DNA from: Saprospiraceae bacterium
GTDB lineage: Bacteria > Bacteroidota > Bacteroidia > Chitinophagales > Saprospiraceae
DNA: 64,000 nt
Reading direction: 5' to 3'
NCBI GenBank assembly: GCA_026129545.1
Contig: JAHCHX010000001.1
Location: forward strand, 1,549,501-1,613,500
Shown: positions 49,644 through 57,886 of the stretch, one piece after another
Numbering within the stretch: the stretch's first letter is position 1
How the letters are laid out: every line of letters begins with the position of its first letter
Notes under the pieces: generated by a model
Databases searched by the model: none
Told to the model about the DNA's origin: nothing
Seen by the model: only the letters and a program-made list of their open reading frames with translations
Made by a program: the position numbers and the translations under genes

Positions 49644-50269
49644 GGTATATGCTCTATTATTTCGCGGATATTTGGATACACGACAGGCCCGCTTGCCAAC
49701 CAACTTTTGGGTTCTACCCAGCCTATTTGCTCAATATCCTCCTCTGTTTGAGGGACAAGATGTGAGTCGGAGGTTTTCATGCGAAACCACCATGTTTTTT
49801 TCAAAATACGCACGCCTTTCAAGGTGTAGGTGTGGTAGGTATGCGCGATGAAATCACCGAGCTCGAGACGCACCAACCCCGTTTCTTCCTGCACCTCCCG
49901 AATGGCCGCCTGCGCGGGAGTCTCCCCATCGTCAATTTTTCCTTTGGGCAAATCCCATGAGCCGCGCCGATAGAATACCAACAACTCGCCGCGAGGGTTT
50001 TGAACGTATCCGCCCGCTGCTTCGAGCACCACGAAACACGCCTGAAAATCCGCCCACAACGCCTCCACATTTTCATGGCAAATGACCACCGCACGCACCT
50101 CCCGGTTTTTATCCAGCAAATCGAGGTACTGCTTCAACATCTTTTTTTTGCCCAAATAAGGCGCTATGTACGTTGTTTTGTCGGGTTTGAAGCCCAAAGC
50201 AGCGGCACCTTCGGGAGTTGCCAGAAAAATGGGCGTTCCGTTATGGTAGATTTTATAGTTTTGCGCCAT
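49640..50269 (-). CDS. NUDIX hydrolase
   Basis: The 209-residue protein has an N-terminal extension (about residues 1-85) of unknown role and a NUDIX domain with the complete box: GKIDDGETPAQAAIREVQEE followed by TG (G-x5-E-x7-REVQEETG). NUDIX enzymes hydrolyse nucleoside diphosphates linked to another group; the substrate is not clear here. WWFRMKTSDSHLVPQTEEDI follows, as in the Ap4A/NDP-sugar-type branch. I chose ATG 50269 (MAQNYKIYH); an in-frame ATG at 50278 is also possible. It is the first gene of the coupled operon and is divergent from pyrE. Confidence 0.87.
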   Translation of the reverse strand: MAQNYKIYHNGTPIFLATPEGAAALGFKPDKTTYIAPYLGKKKMLKQYLDLLDKNREVRAVVICHENVEALWADFQACFVVLEAAGGYVQNPRGELLVFYRRGSWDLPKGKIDDGETPAQAAIREVQEETGLVRLELGDFIAHTYHTYTLKGVRILKKTWWFRMKTSDSHLVPQTEEDIEQIGWVEPKSWLASGPVVYPNIREIIEHIP

Positions 50270-50364
50270 CCCTTTCAAGAGTTTTTTGCCACAAATGTAA
50301 TTGAAAAGGTTTCAGAGCCTACCACACACAGCCCTGAGCCACCGAAAACCCGACACCTTTACAA

Positions 50365-50994
50365 ATGCAAGCTGAAGTCGCCCGTAATTTACTCGAAATC
50401 AAAGCGGTGAAACTCAACCCGCGCGACCCGTTCACATGGGCATCGGGGCTGCTTTCGCCTATTTATTGCGACAATCGGGTGGCGCTTTCGCACCCCGGCG
50501 TTCGCACCTACCTCAAAAAGTGCTTAGCCGAAAAATCATCTTCCTTCGGCGACTTCGACGTGGTGGCAGGCGTGGCGACCGCTGGCATCCCTCATGGCGC
50601 GCTCTTGGCCGATGTGCTCAACAAACCATTCATCTATGTGCGCGGCAGCGCCAAGGAACACGGTCGGCGCAATCAAATAGAGGGAGAATTGCATCCGGGC
50701 CAATCCGTGCTGGTCATAGAAGACCTCATCAGCACGGGCGGAAGCTCGCTTTTGGCGGTGGATGCCTTGCGCGAAGCAGGCGCGGAAGTGGTGGGGGTAT
50801 TGGCTATTTTCCAATACGGCTTTGAAAAGGCACATACCGCGTTTGCCGAAAAGCAACTCAAATTTCAGACACTTACCAATTACGATGCCCTCGTGAAAGA
50901 AGCTGCCCAGATGGGCTACGTCTCTCCCAAGGATTTGGATATTTTAAAACAATGGCGCGAAAACCCTGATGGTTGGGGTGCCCTTTACGCATAG
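50365..50994 (+). CDS. pyrE: Orotate phosphoribosyltransferase
   Basis: The 209-residue enzyme converts orotate and PRPP to orotidine 5'-phosphate in pyrimidine biosynthesis. Signatures are LNPRDPFTWASGLLSPIYCD near the start, GVATAGIPHGALLAD, YVRGSAKEHGRRNQIEGEL with the catalytic-loop lysine and histidine, and the PRPP-binding motif VLVIEDLISTGGSS. Length and order match the family. It begins a plus-strand group: the M42 peptidase follows after three bases, and the NlpC/P60 gene is closely spaced behind it. Confidence 0.96.
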   Translation: MQAEVARNLLEIKAVKLNPRDPFTWASGLLSPIYCDNRVALSHPGVRTYLKKCLAEKSSSFGDFDVVAGVATAGIPHGALLADVLNKPFIYVRGSAKEHGRRNQIEGELHPGQSVLVIEDLISTGGSSLLAVDALREAGAEVVGVLAIFQYGFEKAHTAFAEKQLKFQTLTNYDALVKEAAQMGYVSPKDLDILKQWRENPDGWGALYA

Positions 50995-50997
50995 ACA

Positions 50998-52089
50998 ATG
51001 CAAGTCATCACACCTAATTCTGAAAAATTCCTTCGGCAATACCTTAACAATGCCAGTCCAACCGGCCACGAGCAGTCGGGGCAAAAATTGTGGCTAGAAT
51101 ACCTTAAACCTTACATTGACGATTGGAAACTGGACAATTATGGCACTGCCTACGGCATCATCAACCCCGGACAGCCGTACAAAGTCGTGATTGAGGGTCA
51201 CGCAGATGAAATCTCTTGGTTTGTCAATTACATCACGGACGACGGCTTTATCCATGTGATTCGAAATGGCGGCAGCGATTTTCTCATCGCGCCCTCCATG
51301 CGCGTGTGGATTCACCTACGCAAAGGAGGCAAGATTGGCGGTGTGTTTGGCTGGCCCGCGCTCCACACCCGCACCGACAAGGATGCCAATCTCGCGCCCG
51401 CTCTTGACAACATCACCATAGATGTAGGCGCGAAAGACAAAGACGAAGTATTGAAAATGGGCATCCATGTGGGTTGTGTGGTCACGTTTCAAGACGAATT
51501 CACCATATTGAATGACCGATACTATGTGGGCAGGGCCTTGGACAATCGCATCGGGGGATTTTGTATCGCGGAGGTAGCGCGGTTGTTGAAAGAGCATCAG
51601 ATTCAGTTGCCCTACACGCTCTATGTGGTCAATTCCGTGCAAGAAGAAGTCGGATTACGCGGGGCCGAGATGGTGACCGAATCCATTCAACCCAACGTGG
51701 CCATCGTCACCGATGTGACGCACGACACGCAAACCCCGATGATAAACAAGAAAAAACACGGCGACGTGCGCTGTGGCAACGGCCCCAGCGTCACCTATGC
51801 CCCGGCAGTCCATCAAAAACTCATTGACCTCATCATAGACACGGCGGAGGCAAAGGAAATTCCATTTCAGCGCGAGGCCGCCAGCCGGGTCACCGGCACC
51901 GATACCGATGCCTTCGCCTACTCCAATGGCGGCGTGCCTTCGGCGCTCATCTCCTTGCCCTTGCGTTATATGCACACCACCGTGGAAATGGCGCACAAGG
52001 ATGATGTCGGCAACCTGATTCGATTGATTTTTGAATCGCTGCAAAAAATCGAGAGGGGGCAGGATTTCCGTTATTTCTCAACCATTTAA
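50998..52089 (+). CDS. M42 family aminopeptidase
   Basis: The 363-residue protein resembles the M42 (FrvX/glutamyl aminopeptidase-like) family, dinuclear metal enzymes that cut N-terminal residues from peptides, usually as large TET-like complexes. Metal ligands are visible in EGHADEISW (His, Asp region), DNRIGG, NSVQEEVGLRG (catalytic Glu pair), TDVTHD and RYMHTTVEMAHKDD (C-terminal His). An inserted beta-barrel-like domain lies between the first two motifs (about residues 95-165), as in the family. Gene order with pyrE and the NlpC/P60 gene suggests one transcript. Confidence 0.92.
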   Translation: MQVITPNSEKFLRQYLNNASPTGHEQSGQKLWLEYLKPYIDDWKLDNYGTAYGIINPGQPYKVVIEGHADEISWFVNYITDDGFIHVIRNGGSDFLIAPSMRVWIHLRKGGKIGGVFGWPALHTRTDKDANLAPALDNITIDVGAKDKDEVLKMGIHVGCVVTFQDEFTILNDRYYVGRALDNRIGGFCIAEVARLLKEHQIQLPYTLYVVNSVQEEVGLRGAEMVTESIQPNVAIVTDVTHDTQTPMINKKKHGDVRCGNGPSVTYAPAVHQKLIDLIIDTAEAKEIPFQREAASRVTGTDTDAFAYSNGGVPSALISLPLRYMHTTVEMAHKDDVGNLIRLIFESLQKIERGQDFRYFSTI

Positions 52090-52093
52090 AACT

Positions 52094-52951
52094 ATGGAAT
52101 ACGCCGCCTGTCAAGTTGCCATCGCCCCGCTTCGCGCCCAGCCCTCCGACAAGAGCGAGATGGTGTCGCAGTTGCTGTTTGGAGAGACGGTAGAGGTGCA
52201 CGAATCCAAAGACAACTGGCGGCACGTCACCTGCGCATGGGACGGCTTCACCGGCTGGGTTGATGCCAAGCAACTCAAACGCCTCACGCCCAGCGAATAC
52301 GACGACTACGCCGCAAATCAGGCCATCAACCTGTCCCTCGTGGAGGGCCTTATGGCTGCCGACCATTTCATCCCGCTGACGATGGGGGCCGTGTTGCCGC
52401 GCTACGACGGGCTTCGATGCGCCCTGGGCGAGCAAACATTCCAGTTTTCAGGCCCCGTCGTCACACCCGGCCAACGACAACACGGCACCGAATGGGTGGT
52501 CAAGGTGGCCCGGCGCTACCTCCATGCTCCCTATTTGTGGGGCGGGCGCTCGCCTTTCGGCATTGATGGCTCCGGCCTGACACAGATGGTCTTCAAAATC
52601 GCGGGCGTGCGCCTGCTGCGCGATGCCGCGCAGCAAGTGACGCAAGGCCGCCCCGTTGATTTCATGGAGCAATGCCAATCAGGCGACCTCGCTTTTTTCG
52701 ACAACGGCAAAGGACACATCAACCATGTCGGCATCATCCTGCCCGACTGCCACGTCATTCACGCCTCCGGCAAGGTGCGTGTGGACAAACTCGACCACTT
52801 CGGCATTTTCAACCGCGAACTGAACCGCTACACACACCAGCTTCGCATCGTGAAGCGCCTGCTGCCCGACGAGCCGGATGCCCTCGTTGCCGAAAACGAG
52901 GAGGATGCCAGAGCCGATGAATTGGCAGGACAGGGGGCGTTGTTCGGATAA
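52094..52951 (+). CDS. NlpC/P60-like protein with SH3 domains, catalytic Cys replaced by Gly
   Basis: The 285-residue protein has two SH3-like N-terminal domains (LRAQPSDKSEMVSQLLFGET, then WDGFTGWVDAKQLK) and a C-terminal NlpC/P60 domain of the C40 family, which cleaves cell-wall peptides. The fold is clear from YLWGGRSPFGIDGSGLTQMV and GHINHVGIIL. However, the position of the catalytic cysteine in the usual GIDCSG motif is Gly159 (codon GGC at 52568-52570); His211 is kept. One base (TGC to GGC) separates the two. The protein is either inactive, perhaps a peptidoglycan-binding protein, or the codon was miscalled. There is no signal peptide. ATG 52094 is chosen over the upstream start at 52031, which overlaps the M42 gene. 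Confidence 0.87.
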   Translation: MEYAACQVAIAPLRAQPSDKSEMVSQLLFGETVEVHESKDNWRHVTCAWDGFTGWVDAKQLKRLTPSEYDDYAANQAINLSLVEGLMAADHFIPLTMGAVLPRYDGLRCALGEQTFQFSGPVVTPGQRQHGTEWVVKVARRYLHAPYLWGGRSPFGIDGSGLTQMVFKIAGVRLLRDAAQQVTQGRPVDFMEQCQSGDLAFFDNGKGHINHVGIILPDCHVIHASGKVRVDKLDHFGIFNRELNRYTHQLRIVKRLLPDEPDALVAENEEDARADELAGQGALFG

Positions 52952-52956
52952 GCCAC

Positions 52957-52990
52957 TTGATAAATCTTGGCAAATCAAGGCATAACTTTG
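52957..52990 (+). promoter_or_regulatory. Repeated promoter element with -7 box, queE
   Basis: TAACTTTG (52983-52990) is preceded by TAAATCTTGGCAAATCAAGG. The same arrangement occurs before the HlyD gene (41731-41764). A start codon inside this stretch cannot be used, which fixes the queE start downstream. Confidence 0.6.
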
Positions 52991-53007
52991 CCCCAAAATT
53001 CTTCGAT

Positions 53008-53778
53008 TTGCCCACTTCCACCCTCCTCAAACTTGCAAAGCTGCATGGCCGTCCCGAAATCTTTTTTTCCATTCAGGGCGAAGGAAAAAGCATCGGCACG
53101 CCATCCGTCTTTGTGCGCACTTCGCTTTGCAACCTGCATTGTGTCTGGTGCGATACGGACTACACATGGAACTGGACGGGAACCCCCTTTCGCCACCTCA
53201 ACGATGCCAAACCCGGTTATCAAAAATTTGACAAAAAAAAGTGGATTGCCGAGTGCGAGATAGATGCCGTGGCGGCGTCGGTAGCCGCTATTCCTTGCAA
53301 AAATGTGATATTGACGGGCGGGGAGCCTATGTTGCAGCAATCCGCCCTGACAACACTAATGTCGGCACTTAGACAACAATCGCCAGACTATCGGTTCGAG
53401 ATAGAGACCAACGGAACCCTCGCGCCGCTCCCCGAATTTGACGCGGCCATAGACCAGTACAACGTGTCGCCAAAGCTGGAGAACAGCGGCAATCCACGCC
53501 GTTTGCGCGAAAAGCCAAAAGCCTGCCATTTTTTTGCCACCTCGCCAAAAGCCAATTTCAAATTCGTGTTGGCCGAAAAAGACGACCTCGACGAGGTGTT
53601 GTCCTTGATTTTCAGGTACGACATTCCACCGGACAAAGTATGGCTCATGCCAGAAGGCACCACCGCGCAAGCCTTGTCAAAACGCCGCAAATGGCTCGTG
53701 GAAATCTGCAAAACACACGGCTTTCGCTATTCCGACCGGTTGCACGTCCAGATTTGGGGAGCCAAAAAAGGCGTTTGA
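53008..53778 (+). CDS. queE: 7-carboxy-7-deazaguanine synthase (radical SAM)
   Basis: The roughly 256-residue radical SAM enzyme makes 7-carboxy-7-deazaguanine from 6-carboxytetrahydropterin in queuosine biosynthesis. Signatures are FFSIQGEGKSIGTPSVFVRT, the cluster motif CNLHCVWCDTDYTW (CxxxCxxC), VILTGGEPMLQ and FEIETNGTLAP, and KFVLAEKDDLDEVL. No ATG is available near the expected start: the frame is open upstream, but the promoter box at 52983 makes TTG 53008 (read as Met, then PTSTLLKLAK) the best choice. It may be translated from a short leader. Confidence 0.92.
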   Translation: MPTSTLLKLAKLHGRPEIFFSIQGEGKSIGTPSVFVRTSLCNLHCVWCDTDYTWNWTGTPFRHLNDAKPGYQKFDKKKWIAECEIDAVAASVAAIPCKNVILTGGEPMLQQSALTTLMSALRQQSPDYRFEIETNGTLAPLPEFDAAIDQYNVSPKLENSGNPRRLREKPKACHFFATSPKANFKFVLAEKDDLDEVLSLIFRYDIPPDKVWLMPEGTTAQALSKRRKWLVEICKTHGFRYSDRLHVQIWGAKKGV

Positions 53779-53834
53779 AAAAGGTTTTTCAAAAGCATCC
53801 CCCCAACCCCCTTTTATCTGTTGGAACAGTTGAG

Positions 53835-53842
53835 TACGTTTG
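53835..53842 (+). promoter_or_regulatory. -7 box upstream of the small membrane protein gene
   Basis: TACGTTTG matches TAnnTTTG and lies 27 bases before the start codon at 53870. It overlaps an in-frame upstream start at 53840, arguing against that start. Confidence 0.5.
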
Positions 53843-53869
53843 CAAGGGAAAAAACAAAACAAAATATCT

Positions 53870-54295
53870 ATGTCCACCAACTCTTTCCGCGACAACATGA
53901 ACACCTCGCTCGACCAAGCAAAAGTGAAAGCCAAACGCATCTTCCGTATCACGATGTGGTCGTTGCTCATTGCAGGCATCCTTTTCGGCATCGGCTACTT
54001 CATCTATCGAACCTACCCTAAAAGCCAAAGCGAGCAGACAGGCACCCTGTTCAAGCTCGCTTATGATGGCTATGTCTTTAAGACTTATGAAGGCCAATTG
54101 CACCTCATCGGGAGCGCGATGATTACCTCGCAAAGCACTTGGAACTTTTCAATCAAGGATGAAAACACCTACAATGAACTGCAACAGTATGTGGGAAAAA
54201 CTGTCAAGCTATACTACAAGGAATTGCCGGAGACAGCACTCCCTTGGCAAGGCAAGACACCCTACATCGTGTTTAAAGTGGAGCCGCTTCAATAA
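53870..54295 (+). CDS. Small membrane protein of unknown function
   Basis: The 141-residue protein has one membrane segment (WSLLIAGILFGIGYFIY, about residues 31-47) and a roughly 90-residue mostly beta-strand domain after it (TGTLFKLAYDGYVFKTYEGQ, STWNFSIKDENTYNEL, YVGKTVKLYYKEL). The C-terminal domain is conserved in Bacteroidota, as I recall, under misleading names such as 6-phosphogluconate dehydrogenase. It has no catalytic motif that I can see. ATG 53870 was chosen over 53840 because the latter is inside the promoter box. Confidence 0.8.
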   Translation: MSTNSFRDNMNTSLDQAKVKAKRIFRITMWSLLIAGILFGIGYFIYRTYPKSQSEQTGTLFKLAYDGYVFKTYEGQLHLIGSAMITSQSTWNFSIKDENTYNELQQYVGKTVKLYYKELPETALPWQGKTPYIVFKVEPLQ

Positions 54296-54403
54296 GGCTC
54301 GCTCCCCAACGGCCACCCAATCTTGCAGTTGAGGCAAGCCCCACCCTGTTTTCTCTAAAACCAGCTGCGAAAGGCGCCCCCTACCCTACCTTCGCCCCCT
54401 GTT

Positions 54404-55459
54404 ATGCCAAACCCGAACTGTACCCGAATCGCGCTGCACGTCATTTTTTGGCTCACCTATTTGCCCATCAATGCCGTGCTCTCCTGCATTTTGCGTGGTC
54501 GGACGCTCGAAGAAGAATTCTTCCCCGCCCTTGTCGGCGAAGCCTACTCCCTTCCCGTCAAGCTCTTGCTCGTCTATTTCGTCTTTTACTATGTGATACC
54601 GCTCTATCTGGAACGCAGCAAAATTTGGCAGTTGGTTGGCCTGTTGCTCCTGTCGTTTTTGGTTGCCACCGTGCTATATCGCATAGAGATTGTATGGGTC
54701 TATTTCCCGCTCAACCATCCCAACGTATCTGTCAGCCTCTTCTCTTTCAAAGGGACATTGCTGACCGTTTTTGACTTGTTTATCACGCTGGCTGCCGCGG
54801 TGACTATCAAATTGCTGCGAATGCACTATAAAAGCCTCGAGTTTGAACAAGAGCTTATTCGGGAAAAACTATCCAGCGAACTGAATTTTCTTCGCGCCCA
54901 AACCAACCCGCATTTCCTGTTCAACACCCTGAACAACCTATATGTGTTGGCACGAAAAAAATCGGACAAAACCGCCGACGCTATCATGATGCTATCCAAA
55001 ATCATGCGGTTTGTCCTCTATGAATGTCGTGCGCCGCGCATCGCCGTGGCAGATGAGGCCAGGGTTATTCAGGACTATATTGAATTGGAAAAACTGCGCT
55101 ACAACCAGCGGCTTAAAGTACATTACGACGAGGAATTGGACAAGCCACACACGCCCATAGCGCCTTTGTTGTTATTGCCTTTTGTGGAAAATAGTTTCAA
55201 ACATGGCGCAAGCGGCACTACCGGGGATGCAGCCATTTATATCAAACTCGTCCTGCGCGACAACGAGCTTGTTTTTTCTGTAAAAAACACGGTGGACAAA
55301 GATTTTGAGGCCACGTCTTGGGACAATAGCAACGGTATTGGCTTGAAAAACGTGCAGCGCCAACTTGATTTGCTCTATCCCGAACAATACGAACTCCGCC
55401 TTGAGCGTGAGAACGATTTTTTCAAAGCGGATTTAAAAATCAATCTTGACGAAACTTGA
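54404..55459 (+). CDS. LytS/YehU-type sensor histidine kinase
   Basis: The 351-residue protein has four N-terminal hydrophobic segments (about residues 10-135), a short coiled coil (SLEFEQELIREKLSSELNFL), then the His_kinase signature RAQTNPHFLFNTLNNLYVLA with the phosphorylated histidine, and an ATPase domain (PLLLLPFVENSFKHG, GIGLKNVQRQLDLLY). Members of this family usually pair with a LytTR-domain response regulator encoded beside them. None is adjacent, so the partner is elsewhere. No periplasmic sensor domain is evident, so the signal is unknown. Confidence 0.92.
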   Translation: MPNPNCTRIALHVIFWLTYLPINAVLSCILRGRTLEEEFFPALVGEAYSLPVKLLLVYFVFYYVIPLYLERSKIWQLVGLLLLSFLVATVLYRIEIVWVYFPLNHPNVSVSLFSFKGTLLTVFDLFITLAAAVTIKLLRMHYKSLEFEQELIREKLSSELNFLRAQTNPHFLFNTLNNLYVLARKKSDKTADAIMMLSKIMRFVLYECRAPRIAVADEARVIQDYIELEKLRYNQRLKVHYDEELDKPHTPIAPLLLLPFVENSFKHGASGTTGDAAIYIKLVLRDNELVFSVKNTVDKDFEATSWDNSNGIGLKNVQRQLDLLYPEQYELRLERENDFFKADLKINLDET

Positions 55460-55488
55460 GTGAAAACCCATAAAGACCATATCTTGAT

Positions 55489-55574
55489 GTTCATTCAAAA
55501 CCACCCTGTCCGCCCCTGTATTCAAGCACTTGCCCGGCCAAGCGAAGCGGACGGGGTTGATTTACGTTGACTAT
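55489..55574 (+). repeat. 86-bp dispersed repeat, copy 2
   Basis: It is homologous to 14401-14486. It ends within the prmA start (GTTGACTATG), so the repeat provides the immediate upstream region of prmA. Confidence 0.75.
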
Positions 55575-56421
55575 GTCAGCCTTAAATTATTGGAAATATA
55601 CTTTTCATCTTGTCACAACGGCAAACAATGCCGACGCAGCCGATATTCTCGTCGCCTATCTGGCAGAGCTCCCATTCGACACGTTCGAGGAACCAACCAA
55701 CGGGCTGAATGCCTATCTTCCAGCGAACGTGGATGTCGGGGCGGTGGAAGACGTGTTGCGGGAAATGCAACAACAGTTTCAGTTCTCATGGGAAAAGTCA
55801 TTCATCCCTGCCCAAAATTGGAACGAGATATGGGAACACAATTTTCACCCTGTCATCGTAGGCAATTTTTGTGCGGTTCGCGCCGACTTTCACGAGCCGA
55901 TTCCGGGCATGAAACATGAGTTGGTCATCAATCCAAAAATGGCTTTTGGCACAGGTCATCACGAAACGACATGGCAGTGCATCGCTGCAATGGAACATCT
56001 GCCCTTTGCTCAAAAGAAAATACTGGATTTTGGCTGCGGCACGGGCGTGCTTGCCATTTTGGCTTCAAAGCTGGGCGCTACCGAGGTCGAGGCCATTGAC
56101 ATAGAAGAAGAATCGTACCTGAACACGCTGGAAAACAGCGCCGTGAACAACGTGAACAACGTAATCGCCCGTTGTGGCGCTTTGGAAGTTGTGAAAAGCC
56201 GCGACTTCGATGGCATTTTGGCTAACATCAACCGCAATGTGATTCTGGATGCGTTGCCCACCCTAAGTCGCCTTTTGAAGCCATACGCTTGGCTGCTTGT
56301 CTCTGGCATTCTGCTTCAAGATGAGGCCGTTGTGACGGATGCCGCAACAAAGGCGGGGTTTGAAAAAAAGAAAAAAACGGAGCGAGGAAATTGGTTGTGC
56401 ATGGAGTTTTGGCGCAAATAG
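55573..56421 (+). CDS. prmA: Ribosomal protein L11 methyltransferase
   Basis: The 282-residue enzyme methylates ribosomal protein L11 using S-adenosylmethionine. A substrate-recognition N-terminal domain (about residues 1-100) is followed by a methyltransferase domain with NPKMAFGTGHHETTWQCI, the SAM motif ILDFGCGTGVLAILASKLGA, EAIDIEEESYLNTLENSAVN and ILANINRNVILDALP (the NPPY-like position reads NINR, as in PrmA). It lies alone, with a dispersed repeat ending at its start. ATG 55573 is used; an in-frame TTG at 55567 is also possible. Confidence 0.94.
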   Translation: MSALNYWKYTFHLVTTANNADAADILVAYLAELPFDTFEEPTNGLNAYLPANVDVGAVEDVLREMQQQFQFSWEKSFIPAQNWNEIWEHNFHPVIVGNFCAVRADFHEPIPGMKHELVINPKMAFGTGHHETTWQCIAAMEHLPFAQKKILDFGCGTGVLAILASKLGATEVEAIDIEEESYLNTLENSAVNNVNNVIARCGALEVVKSRDFDGILANINRNVILDALPTLSRLLKPYAWLLVSGILLQDEAVVTDAATKAGFEKKKKTERGNWLCMEFWRK

Positions 56422-56676
56422 GCACTGGCAGGTTGTTTTGGCTGCTGGCAGGGATTGACGTGGTGCAAGCACATGCGCACGACTGAAGTTCGACATCTAT
56501 CAGACATCAAATGTTACGGGCAAGTTACTTTGACATTCAACCCATGTAAAGTCGCGAAGAACCTCTCTATTTCTCATCGCAACAAGTCTAATAAGCGTAG
56601 CACTAGTATCCTTCCTTGGCGCATGAGCGGCAAGTAGAGTGGTTTTGATAGTGGAGACATTCTTAAAGGGAGGTTT

Positions 56677-57353
56677 TTAGTAGGTAAGTTTATAGGTTGT
56701 GGTGTCGTGTAAAATCAGAAAAACTGAATCACGAAACGGTGAAGCACTCAAAGAAGTGAAATACTTATGTCCCCAGTGTATCTTGGTGAACTCCTCTGCG
56801 GGCAAGCTGCGGTATTCTACATATTTTTCCCCAGCAGCTAGAACAAGAGGGAAATCGTAAAGATAAATATTGCCCAAAGACCCACCGCTTTCAAAAACGA
56901 AAGAGGGATTCTCAATTATCACATATATAGAATCTCTTTGCCCATTTTCGTTGGATATTTCTAATCGAAGTATGCCATCTCTCGGTACAAGTCGTATCTC
57001 CAAATTGTTCACCTCTCCCCGCTTAATTTTCAGATGTGCCTAGGCACATAACCTCCTTTCCGCACCTCAGAGTATATGCCGTCAAAATCTTCATCATGCG
57101 TATAATGAAACTCTCCTTGTGCGTCAGTGCTTAATGTCACGGTTTTATGCTCGGTCTTAATACTTCCACTCACATTTTTTTCGATTGTAAAATCAATAAT
57201 AGCTGCGGCCCCTTCTATCGGCTCCCCCGTCTTTTTATCGGTTACCTTGCCATTGATTACGGTAGGGGAAGTTTTTTCCTTCTCACAGGCGAACAGCAAA
57301 ATGCAGAACGCCGAAAGCAAAAGCGGAGCGAGCAAGCAAATCGGTTTAGACAT
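56677..57353 (-). pseudogene. Lipoprotein with carboxypeptidase-regulatory-like domain, frameshifted
   Basis: ATG 57353 starts a lipoprotein signal (MSKPICLLAPLLLSAFCILL, then FAC), followed by a carboxypeptidase-regulatory-like beta domain (VINGKVTDKKTGEPIEGAAA, STDAQGEFHYTHDEDFDG). This frame stops at 57030, soon after GGYVPR. The adjacent frame continues with LKIKRGEVNNLEIRLVPRDG and runs to 56677 with more beta-strand sequence. One base is missing around 57035-57045. The full product would be about 224 residues. It is divergent from a frameshifted XRE regulator, so both genes of this small locus may be decaying. Function is unknown. Confidence 0.7.
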
Positions 57354-57486
57354 GACAACAAAAAAGAAAGAAACGACTTGGGTGAAAAACCGAAACAAAA
57401 ATATAGCGAGCCTTTTCATGTCCGCAAAATTTTTGACTTCTAAATCATTCGATTTTGTCATAAGCTTGCGCATAAAACGAATATTT

Positions 57487-57787
57487 ATGCGCATAGGTAA
57501 AAATCTAATTCGCTATCGCTTCGCCAAGGGCTGGTCGCAGGAAGACCTCGCCCGCGAAGTGGGTATGTCGCAAGGCAACTACAGCAAAATCGAGTCGGAC
57601 AGACAGGAGTGCCTCGCAGGAGCAAATCGAGGCTTTTGCAAAGGCATTGGGAGTGGCTCCTGCCATGCTTATCGGTCTTGACAGCCCCATTTTTAACAGC
57701 GAAAATCAACAAGGCGGATATGCCAGCAACTACCTTGTGCAGAACGGCGCGGAGGCTGTCAAAAAAAAACTCATCGGCCAGCTATAA
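57487..57787 (+). pseudogene. XRE-family helix-turn-helix regulator, frameshifted
   Basis: ATG 57487 starts a helix-turn-helix of the XRE/Cro type (NLIRYRFAKGWSQEDLAREV, GMSQGNYSKIES). After DRQE the frame turns into unrelated residues, while the neighbouring frame continues with SQEQIEAFAKALGVAPAMLI and runs to a stop at 57787. Joining them needs the removal of one base near 57610. The full protein would be about 99 residues. It is divergent from the frameshifted lipoprotein gene and could have regulated it. Either both are real pseudogenes or this short stretch holds sequence errors. Confidence 0.72.
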
Positions 57788-57806
57788 ATCGCGCTGCCAA
57801 GTTTGA

Positions 57807-57881
57807 GCATGGTTAAAAGCGCAATCTGTTAAAAATCAAGGGCATCAATCATAGTGAACTGACAAACCCCGACGAATCAAG
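57807..57881 (+). repeat. 75-bp dispersed repeat, copy 2
   Basis: It is homologous to 5499-5573 over 75 ungapped positions. It lies just after the sucD stop, between it and the XRE gene. Confidence 0.65.
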
Positions 57882-57886
57882 GCATA

